Shown here: positions 50,737 to 62,295 of the stretch, one piece after another
Layout: each line of letters starts with the position of its first letter
How positions within the stretch are numbered: position 1 is the stretch's first letter
From: Streptomyces sp. MST-110588
GTDB lineage: Bacteria > Actinomycetota > Actinomycetes > Streptomycetales > Streptomycetaceae
NCBI RefSeq assembly: GCF_022695595.1
Contig: NZ_CP074380.1
Location: forward strand, 5,896,001 to 5,960,000
DNA: 64,000 nt
Direction: 5' to 3'
The notes under the pieces: generated by a model
Told to the model about the DNA's origin: nothing
What the model saw: only the letters and a program-made list of their open reading frames with translations
The model's database searches: none
Made by a program: the position numbers and the translations under genes

Positions 50737-51801
50737 CTACCGCATCCACGCGTCGTACGACAGCACATCGCCCTCCTTGATCTTGAACTCGCCCAGATCT
50801 TTGGTGGAGGTCACCTCGATGCCCAGGACCGCGCCGGTGTCGGGGTCGAGGATCACCATGTGGCGGGTGGCGTCCATGGCGCCGTCGGGGCCGTCGTACA
50901 CGTACGCCTGGCCGCGGCGGCCGAGCCGGTCGACGACCTCGCCCACCGGGTGCAGGCCGTCCGTGCCGGCCAGCATCCGGGCCACGGCGGCGCGCTCGCG
51001 TGGCCCCGGCGTCCACTCCTGGAGGTACGTCGACAGGGCCAGGAGGAGCTGCGGCGTCCTGGTTTCCGCGCCCCCGTAAAGGGAGGCGAGGAAGGCGCGC
51101 AGGGCCGTGGGATCGGTGGGCGGCTTCGTACGGGAGACGACGCCGTGGCCGGCGGACCCGGGCGGATAGTGCTGGCGGTGCAGGACCTTGCCGTCGTTGA
51201 CCGTGCGCCACTTGCCGCCGTTGTCGTCGATCACCGGGCGGCCGGGGTGGAGCGGGTCGGTGGCGACGACCAGTTCCGAGCCGCTGCCGTCCGGGTTCCA
51301 GCGGGTCAGGCTCTCCTCGGGAACGGTGACGGGCGGCGCGGCGTCCTCGCCCGCCTGCATGCTCAGGCTCCAGCTCTGGAGATGGGCGCCCCGGCGCGGC
51401 CCGGCGCCCGGACCGGCCGCTCGCGCCCTGTCCCGCGCCCGGTCGGCGATCTCGTCCAGGGGGACGGGCGGGGCGTCGTGGCGCGGGACGAGTGCGGAGG
51501 GGGCGGCCACGGCGGGGGTGGTGCCGACGCCGGAGACCGTGAAGGTGAGCGCGGCGAGGAGGGCGGCGGACGCCGCGCCGAAGCTCAGTACGAGCCGTCG
51601 GCGCCGGGGCCGGGGTGCGGGCCTGGGCCGGGCGCCACGCGGGGGCTTGGGCTTGAGGACGGGCCAGGGCGACGGCTCCGTGCTGGTCAGCAGCGTGTTC
51701 AGATGGTCCTCGGCGTGTGCGGGCAGCGGCCGGTCGCGCCAGGGCCCGTCGTGGGCGGGGGCGGGGTCGGCCTGCCGCAACAGCTCCAGTTCGTCAGCCA
51801 T
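50737..51801 (-). CDS. CU044_5270-family membrane protein, probable anti-sigma partner
   Basis: The 354-residue protein has a Pro/Arg-rich N-terminal cytosolic part, one membrane helix (LVLSFGAASAALLAALTFTVSG) and a large external domain (SWSLSMQAGEDAAPP, VKWRTVNDG-like, STYLQEWTPGPRERAAVARML, VILDPDTGAVLGIEV). CU044_5270 proteins are commonly encoded right after ECF sigma genes. It overlaps the sigma gene by eight bases and may control it or act in its response. Confidence 0.85.
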   Translation of the reverse strand: MADELELLRQADPAPAHDGPWRDRPLPAHAEDHLNTLLTSTEPSPWPVLKPKPPRGARPRPAPRPRRRRLVLSFGAASAALLAALTFTVSGVGTTPAVAAPSALVPRHDAPPVPLDEIADRARDRARAAGPGAGPRRGAHLQSWSLSMQAGEDAAPPVTVPEESLTRWNPDGSGSELVVATDPLHPGRPVIDDNGGKWRTVNDGKVLHRQHYPPGSAGHGVVSRTKPPTDPTALRAFLASLYGGAETRTPQLLLALSTYLQEWTPGPRERAAVARMLAGTDGLHPVGEVVDRLGRRGQAYVYDGPDGAMDATRHMVILDPDTGAVLGIEVTSTKDLGEFKIKEGDVLSYDAWMR

Positions 51802-52555
51802 GGCTGCGGCCTCCTGCTTGGGTGATCACCGGCTGTACGGACAGGGGACGCAGGCTCCGCTCGGCCCGTTCGCCCCATTCACCTCGCTCGTTTCGTCCGT
51901 TTCGGCCGCTTGGCCCATTTCGTCCACTGGTTCTGTTTGGTTCGCCGCGCTCGGCCGCCGTACGGGTCGTCGTGCGGCCTCCCGTAGGGGGCGTCGTACG
52001 GGGCGTCGTACTGGTCGTCGTGCGGGCGGTCGTGCGGGCGGTCGTGGCGGTGGACATCTGCATGCGTTCGATCTGCGTACGGAGACGGGCCCGGGCCCGG
52101 TGCAGGCGCATCGCCGCCGCGCTGGGGCTGCAGTCCAGCGTGACGGCCAGTTCCTCGGTGTTCAGCTCCTCCCACGCCGTCAGGCGCAGCACCTCCTGGT
52201 CGGCGGGGGAGAGGCGGGCGAGGGCCTCATGGACCCACGAGCCCGGCTGCTCGGCGTCGGGGCTCTCCACGGTCTGCCGGTTGTGCGCGGTCTCGTGGTG
52301 GCCCAGCCGGTGCAGCAGGCGCCGGTAGCGGCCGAGCCCGCGCACCGTATTGGCCAGGCAGTTGCGGGCCACCCCGTACAGCCAGGGCAGCGGCGACTCG
52401 GGAAGCTCGGCGCGGCGTCTCCAGGCTATGGAGAAAACCTCCGCCACCACTTCCTCGACCTCGTGTGCCTGGCCGTCCAGTCGGCGCGCCACGAAGCGGC
52501 TGACCGCCCAGTAGTGCGCGCGATAGGCATCGGCGAAGGCGTCGTCCGTGCTCAT
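51794..52555 (-). CDS. ECF RNA polymerase sigma factor facing ctaD
   Basis: The 253-residue protein has sigma region 2 (FADAYRAHYWAVSRFVARRL, VVAEVFSIAWRRRAELP, PWLYGVARNCLANTVRG) and region 4 (LSPADQEVLRLTAWEELN, AVTLDCSPSAAAMRLHRARARL). The C-terminal 75 residues are Thr/Arg/Asn repeats outside the core. The ATG at 52555 is three bases from a 13-base motif shared with the divergent ctaD gene. It probably heads a two-gene operon with the CU044_5270 protein. Confidence 0.92.
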   Translation of the reverse strand: MSTDDAFADAYRAHYWAVSRFVARRLDGQAHEVEEVVAEVFSIAWRRRAELPESPLPWLYGVARNCLANTVRGLGRYRRLLHRLGHHETAHNRQTVESPDAEQPGSWVHEALARLSPADQEVLRLTAWEELNTEELAVTLDCSPSAAAMRLHRARARLRTQIERMQMSTATTARTTARTTTSTTPRTTPPTGGRTTTRTAAERGEPNRTSGRNGPSGRNGRNERGEWGERAERSLRPLSVQPVITQAGGRSHG

Positions 52556-52558
52556 GAT

Positions 52559-52633
52559 CCGTAGGTGTCCGGCATGAGGCAGATCTTCACACCTGCTACC
52601 GGTGAAGTTTTCAGCGGCCTCGGACACCTACGG
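52559..52633. promoter_or_regulatory. concentric inverted repeats between the sigma gene and ctaD
   Basis: The outer arms CCGTAGGTGTCCG (52559-52571) and CGGACACCTACGG (52621-52633) are perfect 13-bp complements. The inner arms CTTCAC (52585-52590) and GTGAAG (52602-52607) share the same centre, base 52596. As a result each divergent gene is preceded by CGGACACCTACGG, three bases and ATG. The whole control region is symmetric: both start codons lie 41 bases from the centre. Confidence 0.85.
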
Positions 52634-52636
52634 GGC

Positions 52637-54262
52637 ATGAGGTCTCCAGTGAAGTGGTTGACGACCACCGACCACAAGACGATCGGTACGTTGTACCTGG
52701 TCACGTCGTTCGCGTTCTTCTGCCTCGGCGGGCTGCTGGCGCTGCTGATGCGCGCCGAACTGGCCCGTCCCGGCACGCAGCTCATGTCGAACGAGCAGTT
52801 CAACCAGGCGTTCACGATGCACGGCACGATCATGCTGCTGATGTTCGCGACGCCGCTGTTCGCCGGGTTCGCGAACTGGATCATGCCGCTGCAGATCGGC
52901 GCGCCCGACGTGGCGTTCCCGCGGCTGAACATGTTCGCCTACTGGCTCTACCTCTTCGGCTCGCTGATCGCGGTCGGAGGTTTTCTCACACCCCAGGGAG
53001 CGGCGGATTTCGGGTGGTTCGCCTACGCGCCACTTTCCGGCGCCACGCATTCACCGGGAATCGGCGCCGACATGTGGATCATGGGTCTGGCGTTCTCCGG
53101 TTTCGGTACGATCCTGGGCTCGGTCAACTTCATCACCACGATCATCTGCATGCGCGCTCCGGGCATGACGATGTTCCGTATGCCGATCTTCACCTGGAAC
53201 GTGCTGCTCACCGGTGTGCTGGTGCTGCTGGCCTTCCCGGTGCTGGCCGCGGCGCTGTTCGCGCTGGAGGCGGACCGTAAATTCGGGGCGCATGTCTTCG
53301 ATGCGGCCAACGGCGGGGCGCTGTTGTGGCAGCACCTGTTCTGGTTCTTCGGCCATCCCGAGGTCTACATCATCGCGCTGCCGTTCTTCGGCATCATTTC
53401 CGAGGTCATTCCGGTGTTCTCCCGGAAGCCGATGTTCGGTTACTGGGGCCTGGTCGCGGCCACCATTTCGATCGCCGGTCTGTCGGTGACGGTGTGGGCG
53501 CACCACATGTATGTGACGGGCGGCGTGCTGTTGCCGTTCTTCTCCTTCATGACGTTCCTGATCGCGGTGCCGACCGGTGTGAAGTTCTTCAACTGGATCG
53601 GCACGATGTGGAAGGGCTCGCTGTCCTTCGAGACGCCGATGCTGTGGGCGGTCGGCTTCCTGATCACCTTCACCTTCGGTGGTCTGACCGGTGTGATCCT
53701 GGCGTCGCCGCCGATGGACTTCCACGTCTCGGACTCGTACTTCGTGGTGGCGCACTTCCACTACGTCATCTTCGGTACGGTCGTCTTCGCGATGTTCGCC
53801 GGCTTCCACTTCTGGTGGCCGAAGTTCACCGGCAAGATGCTGGACGAGCGGCTCGGCAAGATCACGTTCTGGACGCTGTTCATCGGCTTCCACGGCACCT
53901 TCCTCGTCCAGCACTGGCTGGGCGCGGAAGGAATGCTCCGCCGCATTCCCGATTACCTGGCCGCCGACGGCTTCACCGCCCTGAACACCGTATCGACCGT
54001 CTTCTCGTTCCTGCTGGGCCTGTCGATCCTGCCGTTCCTCTACAACGTGTGGAAGACGGCCAAGTACGGCAAGAAGGTGGAGGTCGACGACCCGTGGGGT
54101 TACGGCCGTTCGCTGGAATGGGCGACCTCCTGCCCGCCGCCGCGGCACAACTTCGTCTCGCTGCCCCGTATACGTAGCGAATCGCCGGCGTTCGACCTGC
54201 ACCATCCGGAGATCGGCGCTCCGGAGCTGGAGCCCGACAAGGGAAAGCGAGCCCTCGTATGA
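52637..54262 (+). CDS. ctaD: orphan cytochrome c oxidase subunit I
   Basis: The 541-residue, 12-helix haem-copper oxidase subunit has low-spin haem His in [10 protein letters not shown] (about 62), the copper-B His with the cross-linked Tyr in [13 protein letters not shown] (about 240-244), the HH pair in [10 protein letters not shown] (about 289) and haem ligands in AHFHYVIFG (about 373-375). Subunit II, III and IV genes are absent nearby, so this is a second, orphan copy. It lacks most of the soluble N-terminal extension seen in the main Streptomyces CtaD. Frames starting at 52565 or 52574 would run through the control region; 52637 is preferred. Confidence 0.93.
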   Translation: MRSPVKWLTTTDHKTIGTLYLVTSFAFFCLGGLLALLMRAELARPGTQLMSNEQFNQAFTMHGTIMLLMFATPLFAGFANWIMPLQIGAPDVAFPRLNMFAYWLYLFGSLIAVGGFLTPQGAADFGWFAYAPLSGATHSPGIGADMWIMGLAFSGFGTILGSVNFITTIICMRAPGMTMFRMPIFTWNVLLTGVLVLLAFPVLAAALFALEADRKFGAHVFDAANGGALLWQHLFWFFGHPEVYIIALPFFGIISEVIPVFSRKPMFGYWGLVAATISIAGLSVTVWAHHMYVTGGVLLPFFSFMTFLIAVPTGVKFFNWIGTMWKGSLSFETPMLWAVGFLITFTFGGLTGVILASPPMDFHVSDSYFVVAHFHYVIFGTVVFAMFAGFHFWWPKFTGKMLDERLGKITFWTLFIGFHGTFLVQHWLGAEGMLRRIPDYLAADGFTALNTVSTVFSFLLGLSILPFLYNVWKTAKYGKKVEVDDPWGYGRSLEWATSCPPPRHNFVSLPRIRSESPAFDLHHPEIGAPELEPDKGKRALV

Positions 54263-54690
54263 GCGGCAGGACGAACAGCGGAATGAGCAGCGGAATGAGC
54301 AGCGGGGTGAGTACGGGCATGAGCGCAGGCACGGGGGCGGGCATGACTGCGGGAATGACTTCGGGCATGAGTTCCGCACAGGCCATCAACGAGATCGAGG
54401 GATATCTCCTCTGGGAGGCGGAGAAGGACAAGGCCCGGACGCGTGCACAGGATTTCTGCGCCGCCATGCCATGGCTGACCGATTCCCAGCGGGAGGAGGT
54501 CGAGCGGCTTTACCGGCAGGACCATTTGGAGGTCTCGCGTGCCTACCTGAAGAGAATTGCGGCCCGCAGCGGTGAATTGCGGGCCGAGTACGAGGGTGTG
54601 TACCGCGTGCTGCGCCGCCGGCTCGCCACCGCCTTCGTACTCGCGGTCGCCGTGGTGACGGTGGCGGCCGTTGTCCTCACTTCGCGGTGA
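54259..54690 (+). CDS. Met-rich tail-anchored protein coupled to ctaD
   Basis: The 143-residue protein starts with a Met/Gly/Ser/Thr-rich segment ([24 protein letters not shown]) with Met every three to five residues. A helical domain follows ([20 protein letters not shown] to [20 protein letters not shown]) and then a C-terminal membrane helix ([18 protein letters not shown]). ATGA overlap with ctaD implies joint production. The Met segment resembles copper-binding tails, so it may help load or assemble the orphan oxidase subunit. No family recognised. Confidence 0.75.
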   Translation: MSGRTNSGMSSGMSSGVSTGMSAGTGAGMTAGMTSGMSSAQAINEIEGYLLWEAEKDKARTRAQDFCAAMPWLTDSQREEVERLYRQDHLEVSRAYLKRIAARSGELRAEYEGVYRVLRRRLATAFVLAVAVVTVAAVVLTSR

Positions 54691-54806
54691 GGACAACGGC
54701 GATGACCTGAGCCGGGGCCTGGTCGCGGCCACGATCGAGGGCGCGACCCGGGGCGGGGCCGGGCGCAGGGCCGGACGTGAGCGCCCGCGCCCGCCGCGGG
54801 CCGTCG

Positions 54807-56200
<1,394 letters not shown>

Positions 56201-56201
56201 G

Positions 56202-56819
56202 TCAGTAGCATTCCTTCTTGCCCTTGGTGATGTTCATGCTCAGGCCGGACAGCTTGAAGGTCCCCGCATTGGTCGCCCAGGCGGTCTGCCGCAGCTTGGT
56301 GATCTTGACCTTGTCGGCCTGCTGGGCGAAGAGATCCTGCATGCCCTGGGCGGTCTCCGGGCCCTTGTCCAGGGTCGAGGCATCGCGGCCGATCTCGATG
56401 TTGTCGAAGTCCGCGTTGCCGGAGAGCTGAGTCGCGTCGACAAAGAGATTGGTCGCCTCGACCGGCTTCTTCTTGCCGGCACTGAGGTTGAGCGAGATGT
56501 CACCGATGATCGGCAGTGTGGTGACGACGGACTGGCACAGGTTGTGCAGCTCGGCCGACTTGATGGCGGTCACGGCGACCGGCAGCAGCTCGTCGCGGGC
56601 GTTGCGGTCGACGCTGCCGTACTGGGCGAAGCCATTGCCCTCAAGGCTGTCGGCGGACACCTTGAACTGCTGACCGGAAACGGCGAACGAGGCCGCCAGC
56701 GCACCGTTGGCCAGGGCGATGGCCAGCGCGGCCGTGGCGGCGAAGCCCGGGACGGACAGCACGGCGAACTTCCGCCAGCTCACGCGTCCCGTCACATGTC
56801 TGCCGTGTGCGTCCTTCAT
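56202..56819 (-). CDS. DUF6230 secreted/membrane protein
   Basis: The 205-residue protein has one N-terminal hydrophobic segment (FAVLSVPGFAATAALAIALANGALAASFAVSG) and then a conserved external domain (DSLEGNGFAQYGSVDR, SAELHNLCQSVVTTLPIIGD, LFVDATQLSGNADFDNIEIG) ending KGKKECY. This matches DUF6230. First gene of the three-gene operon; the roughly 260 bases upstream contain its promoter. Confidence 0.9.
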   Translation of the reverse strand: MKDAHGRHVTGRVSWRKFAVLSVPGFAATAALAIALANGALAASFAVSGQQFKVSADSLEGNGFAQYGSVDRNARDELLPVAVTAIKSAELHNLCQSVVTTLPIIGDISLNLSAGKKKPVEATNLFVDATQLSGNADFDNIEIGRDASTLDKGPETAQGMQDLFAQQADKVKITKLRQTAWATNAGTFKLSGLSMNITKGKKECY

Positions 56820-57082
56820 TGACGTAAATCCCCTTCGAAGAGCAGTAGATCGCGCTGTCGAACATGTGGGGGGAGAACGTGAGGGAGCGAGCAAGCGGAG
56901 AAGTGGGGGGAGTGTGGAGAAAAACGGACGGAGTGGTGCGGTTCTGCGGGCAGCGTGAAGGGCCGCACACAGTTGTGTAGAACTTGCCGGTGTTACTGGC
57001 GAGTTGAATGTAAGACCACCAATGGGTGGTGACAAGGTTGAGGACGCGACGTTTTCAGATGACCCCACCCCCAGCCCCACCC

Positions 57083-57253
57083 TCACAGCCCCCAGGCACC
57101 CACCCCTCCAGGCTTACCGACACCCCCACCACACCGCGTCACCCACCCACCGCAAGCGACCACAACCCCCCGCCCCGCCCGTCCACCCACCCACGCACCC
57201 AACGTCAGCAGAACGACAGCGACAGCCGCACTCACCAGCCCAATCACCTGCAT
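57083..57253 (-). CDS. possible 56-residue membrane peptide
   Basis: The frame starting MQVIGLVSAAVAVVLLTLGA has one clear membrane helix followed by a Gly/Val-rich tail. It has no strong ribosome site and no recognised family; the C-rich DNA here could produce it by chance. Confidence 0.3.
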   Translation of the reverse strand: MQVIGLVSAAVAVVLLTLGAWVGGRAGRGVVVACGGWVTRCGGGVGKPGGVGAWGL

Positions 57254-57341
57254 ACGGACGCCTTTCGCGCCGAACACGGCGATCCCGGGAGCGGCCACGG
57301 CGCCCGGCCCGCGCGAGAACATCGCGAGCGATGCCCGGTAT

Positions 57342-58265
57342 CTACCTCAGACCGCCGCCCACGACACGATCTGCCACGACACGATCAAGCGCTGCCCGGC
57401 CTGCGGGGCCCCATGCCGGCTTGCCACCAGGAAGCCCCCGGTCTCCGTTCTGCCCCATAAGCACGAGGAACAGACTTTTCAGAGCAGCCAGCCCACGAGC
57501 GCGCCGGATCGTCGCCTCGTCAGCATGCGCATGCGCATACGCATCGAAGAACCGTGAGGCGGCACCTGCGGGAAGGACCACCCATGCAGCCGCGAGGTCC
57601 CAGGCTGGATCGCCGGCGAACATGTCACCGAAGTCGATCACACCCGAAAGCGTCCCGTCCGAGACGACGACATTCGCCGGATGAAGATCACCGTGCACCC
57701 ATACCGGCGGGCCCTCCCACTCGGGCGCCGCAACGGCGTCATCCCAGACGGCCCGGACCTCGTCGGCGATGCCGCCAGGTGCAACGGCTTCGAAGAAGTG
57801 ATCGAAGCCGTCCATGTACTTCTTGGGGTGAGCGCCGCGGTCCGAACCGGTCGGCGCCTCAGCGGGAGCCTCGATGTGCAGCGCCCTGAGGAAGTCCGCC
57901 AGCGTGTCAGCCGCGTGGTCGCCGCGGCTGATCGAGGCGGAGTCCAGTGGCTCGCCAGAAACCCACGTCATGATGGTCCAGGGTTTCGGAAAGCGCGCGG
58001 ACGGTTCACCGACCCGCATAGGGTTCGGGACCGGGAGCGGCAGGCGCGGGGCCAGGACAGGCAGCCACCGGCACTCCTTGCGCTGGAGATCCGGAGCACG
58101 TTCCGTACGCGGCATGCGTACGACCAACTCGTCCCCGAGGCGCCACTGTTGGTTGTCCCATCCGCCCGCTACTTCGCGGACGGCCAGCCCTGCAAGGTCC
58201 GGATGCTGCTCCTGCAGCAGGTCATGGACCAAGTCTGCGGTGATCTCGATCTCGACGTCGGTCAT
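57342..58265 (-). CDS. aminoglycoside-phosphotransferase-fold kinase (APH family)
   Basis: The 307-residue protein has the APH signatures VWVHGDLHPANVVVSDG (catalytic HGDLHxxN) and GVIDFGDMFAGDPAWDLA (metal-binding Asp), plus EVAGGWDNQQWRLGDELVVRMPR near the N-terminus. Such enzymes phosphorylate aminoglycosides, macrolides, choline or other hydroxyl compounds. A resistance role is possible but no antibiotic cluster is adjacent. Confidence 0.92.
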   Translation of the reverse strand: MTDVEIEITADLVHDLLQEQHPDLAGLAVREVAGGWDNQQWRLGDELVVRMPRTERAPDLQRKECRWLPVLAPRLPLPVPNPMRVGEPSARFPKPWTIMTWVSGEPLDSASISRGDHAADTLADFLRALHIEAPAEAPTGSDRGAHPKKYMDGFDHFFEAVAPGGIADEVRAVWDDAVAAPEWEGPPVWVHGDLHPANVVVSDGTLSGVIDFGDMFAGDPAWDLAAAWVVLPAGAASRFFDAYAHAHADEATIRRARGLAALKSLFLVLMGQNGDRGLPGGKPAWGPAGRAALDRVVADRVVGGGLR

Positions 58266-58324
58266 ACGAAGTCACAGTACCGGGACAGTAGAAGCCGCCT
58301 CCGATGCCCCGATGCCCCCCGCTG

Positions 58325-58639
58325 TCACTCCGACGGTATGGACCACGCGGCGCGCACGGCGGACATGGGTCCGGCGGATGCGGGGCCGGCAGGCGTGGGG
58401 CCGATGGCCACGGGACCGGTGGAAGTGGAGCCGGTGGAAGAGGAGTCGGTGGAACTGGGGCCGGTGGAAGTGGGGCCGGTGGACGCGGGGTTGACCGGCC
58501 GGGAGTCGGTGGAGTCGGACACGATGACGGGTGAGGAGGCGGCCGGAGTCATGACCGACGTGAAGGCGGGAATGGCCGGGGCCGCGGCGACGGCCATGAG
58601 CACGGCGGCGGCGAGGACGGTACGCGTACGAATGTTCAT
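58325..58639 (-). CDS. small secreted Ser/Thr/Pro-rich protein
   Basis: The 104-residue protein has a signal peptide (TRTVLAAAVLMAVAAAPAIPA) and a mature part made of STGPTSTGPSSTDSSSTG-like repeats, encoded by imperfect 9-12-base repeats. It would be extracellular and disordered. Low-complexity coding DNA makes the call uncertain, but the signal peptide supports it. Confidence 0.5.
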   Translation of the reverse strand: MNIRTRTVLAAAVLMAVAAAPAIPAFTSVMTPAASSPVIVSDSTDSRPVNPASTGPTSTGPSSTDSSSTGSTSTGPVAIGPTPAGPASAGPMSAVRAAWSIPSE

Positions 58640-58866
58640 CGTGGGGCCGATTCCGGTGGAGTGCGAGTGGGTCGGGTATTGCTGTCGGGATCAAGCCTGG
58701 CGTACCGCGGGGACGGGAGCATCACCGCTGAGGATGACACCGCCCCTCACCTTTCCCTGGCGAAACAAGCCTGACGTCTCGGGGAAGGTGTCAGGGGAAC
58801 TGTCGGGGGCAGCCTCGGGGCCGGAGCCAGGGGCAGGGTCAGGCGTGCCGCCCGGCCCCGGGCGCA

Positions 58867-60099
58867 TCAGACGTACATGACCTGCAGTTCCTTCACGCCG
58901 TTGAGCCAGGCCGACCGCAGTCTCCGCGGCTCACCCGCGAGGGCGATGTCCGGCATGGTGTCCGCGATGGCGTTGAAGATCAAGTCGATCTCCAGCACCG
59001 CGAGGGACTTGCCGAGGCAGAAGTGCGGTCCCCCGCCGCCGAATCCCAGGTGCGGGTTGGGGTCGCGGGTGATGTCGAAGATCTCCGGGTGCTCGAAGAC
59101 GTCCGGGTCGTTGTTGGCGGAGGCGTAGAAGAGCCCGACCCGCTGGCCCTTCTTGATCTGCGCGCCACCCAAAGTGGTGTCCTGAGTGGCGGTCCGCTGG
59201 AAGGAGACGACGGGCGTGGCCCAGCGCACGATCTCCTCGGCGGTCGTCGCCGGACGGTCACGTTTGTAGAGTTCCCACTGGTCGGGGTGGGTGAGGAAGG
59301 CGTGCATGCCGTGGGTGATGGCGTTGCGCGTCGTCTCGTTCCCGGCGACGGCCAGGAGGAGGACGAAGAACCCGAACTCGTCCGGCACGAGATTGCCTTC
59401 GTCCTCCGCCGCGACGAGCCGGCTGACGATGTCCTTGGCCGGGCACTCCTTGCGCGCGGCGGCGAGGTTCATCGCGTACGAGATGAGTTCCGCCGCCGCA
59501 TTGCTGCCGACCTCCTCGGTGATGGCCAGCTCGGGATCGTCGTAGGCGATCATCTTGTTCGACCAGTCGAAGATCCGGGTCCGGTCGTCCTGGGGAATGC
59601 CGATCAGCTCGGCGATGGCCTGGAGCGGGAGTTCGCAGGCGATATCGGTGACGAAGTCCCCGGTGCCCTTGAGTTTTGCCTCGGCCACAATGGTCTGCGC
59701 ACGGGTGCGCAAGGCGTCTTCCAGGGCCCGTATGGAGCGCGGGGTGAAACCGCGCTGGACGATCTGGCGGACCCTGGCGTGCTCGGGCGGGTCCATGTTG
59801 AGCATGATCAGCCTTTGTGCGTCGATCTGGTCGCGGGTCATCGACGCGTTGAACCGGATGATCGAGGTGTTGAGAGCGGCGGAGAAGATCTCCGGCTTGG
59901 TGGACACCTCCTTGACGTCCTCGTGGCGCGTGACGACCCAGTAACCGTCGTCACCGAAACCGGCGATGCCGTGTGGCTGGGCGTTCCACCAGACGGGAGA
60001 CGTCTGCCGTAGCGCTGCGAACTCCGGCAGGGGCACGCGGTGTTCGTAGACGTCGGGGTCGGTGAAGTCGAATCCGTCGGGCAGCGCTGGGCAGGGCAT
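58867..60099 (-). CDS. cytochrome P450, CYP125-like steroid hydroxylase
   Basis: The 410-residue P450 has a canonical I-helix AGNETTRNAITHGM, EEIVRW, and haem loop FGGGGPHFCLG. The N-terminal part (DFTDPDVYEHRVPLPEFAALRQTSPVWWN and MLNMDPPEHARVRQIVQRGFTPR) is characteristic of the CYP125/CYP142 sterol 26-hydroxylase group. These start side-chain oxidation of cholesterol or related steroids. The ATG at 60099 has CTGGAG upstream. It is divergent from a steroid-type thiolase gene, which supports the assignment. Confidence 0.9.
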   Translation of the reverse strand: MPCPALPDGFDFTDPDVYEHRVPLPEFAALRQTSPVWWNAQPHGIAGFGDDGYWVVTRHEDVKEVSTKPEIFSAALNTSIIRFNASMTRDQIDAQRLIMLNMDPPEHARVRQIVQRGFTPRSIRALEDALRTRAQTIVAEAKLKGTGDFVTDIACELPLQAIAELIGIPQDDRTRIFDWSNKMIAYDDPELAITEEVGSNAAAELISYAMNLAAARKECPAKDIVSRLVAAEDEGNLVPDEFGFFVLLLAVAGNETTRNAITHGMHAFLTHPDQWELYKRDRPATTAEEIVRWATPVVSFQRTATQDTTLGGAQIKKGQRVGLFYASANNDPDVFEHPEIFDITRDPNPHLGFGGGGPHFCLGKSLAVLEIDLIFNAIADTMPDIALAGEPRRLRSAWLNGVKELQVMYV

Positions 60100-60347
60100 C
60101 GGTGACTCCAGGTCTGTTCCGCGTATCGGTGTTGACGTGTGGGGCCGACGGTCGACGGGGGACAGGTGACGGATCGGCGCTGACGGCCCGTCAGGTCCTG
60201 CGGTGGAAGAGCGAAGGTAGTAACGGGTTCCGCAAGTAGCAAGGGGCGTGACAGTGCTCGTTGCCGACGCGCCCTGTCCACGCGTGCACAAGGCCGGTGC
60301 ACGACCCTTGCGCCGCGGAGTACGGCTCATAAGACTGTTTCCGGAAT

Positions 60348-61589
<1,242 letters not shown>

Positions 61590-61660
61590 CCGGCCGGCTG
61601 AGACCGCGAGAGGGCGCCTGGAGCTGAGGCGTTGTCAGTGCCACCTGACACACTCGCGCC

Positions 61661-62215
61661 ATGACCGAGCCTGCCCAGATACCCCCGCAAAACTACGCAC
61701 CGAAGTTGGAGGGGGATACCCGCGCCGCCCTGCCCCTGGTGGGCGACGAGCGCGAAATCCTCCTCGCCTACCTCGACCATCAGCGTGCGACCTTCGAGCT
61801 CAAGTGCTCCGGGATACCGCCCGAGCGCCTCTCGGAGCTCTCCGTCCCGCCGTCCGGCCTGAGCCTGCACGGCCTGGTGCGCCACCTGGCCGGCGTGGAG
61901 CGGTGGTGGCTGCGCATGCAGTTCGCCGGCGAGCGGCTGCCGCTCTTGTACTACTCCGACGACGACCCGGACCAGGACTTCGACGACCTCGGTGGCGATG
62001 TGGAAATGGCCCTCGCGGTGTGGCGGAAGGAGTGCGCGCGCACGCGCGAGATCGTCGCCGGCACGCCGTCCCTGGAGGCGACCGGCGTGCACGCGGCGAC
62101 GGGCGAACCGGTCTCGCTGCGCCGCATCCTGGTGCATCTGATCGCCGAGTACGCCCGGCACAACGGCCATGCCGACCTGCTGCGCGAGCGGATCGACGGC
62201 GCCACGGGCCACTGA
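61661..62215 (+). CDS. DinB-family (DUF664) protein
   Basis: The 184-residue four-helix protein has LLAYLDHQRATFELKCSGI, SLHGLVRHLAGVERWWLRM and LVHLIAEYARHNGHADLLRER. The three His (HLAGVE, HLIAEYARHNGH) form the DinB metal site. Such proteins include mycothiol-dependent transferases and hydrolases. Stand-alone gene 71 bases after the thiolase. Confidence 0.92.
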   Translation: MTEPAQIPPQNYAPKLEGDTRAALPLVGDEREILLAYLDHQRATFELKCSGIPPERLSELSVPPSGLSLHGLVRHLAGVERWWLRMQFAGERLPLLYYSDDDPDQDFDDLGGDVEMALAVWRKECARTREIVAGTPSLEATGVHAATGEPVSLRRILVHLIAEYARHNGHADLLRERIDGATGH

Positions 62216-62223
62216 TTCCGAAC

Positions 62224-62259
62224 TGCGGTAAACCACAGTTGAGTTTGTGGTTAACCGCA
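62224..62259. promoter_or_regulatory. inverted repeat upstream of the secreted lipase-like gene
   Basis: TGCGGTAAACCACA (62224-62237) and TGTGGTTAACCGCA (62246-62259) are complementary except for one position, around an eight-base spacer. It begins eight bases after the DinB stop and ends 36 bases before the lipase ATG. It could terminate dinB transcription or be an operator. Its AT-rich core with GTTAAC favours an operator or promoter overlap. Confidence 0.65.
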
Positions 62260-62295
62260 TACCGCGGCGGCGGAGATCGGCATAGCGTCGGTGCC

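Noticed and set aside
57342..58265. Antibiotic resistance gene linked to the isonitrile cluster
   Set aside because: The APH-fold kinase is more than 50 kb away and this fold has many non-resistance substrates.
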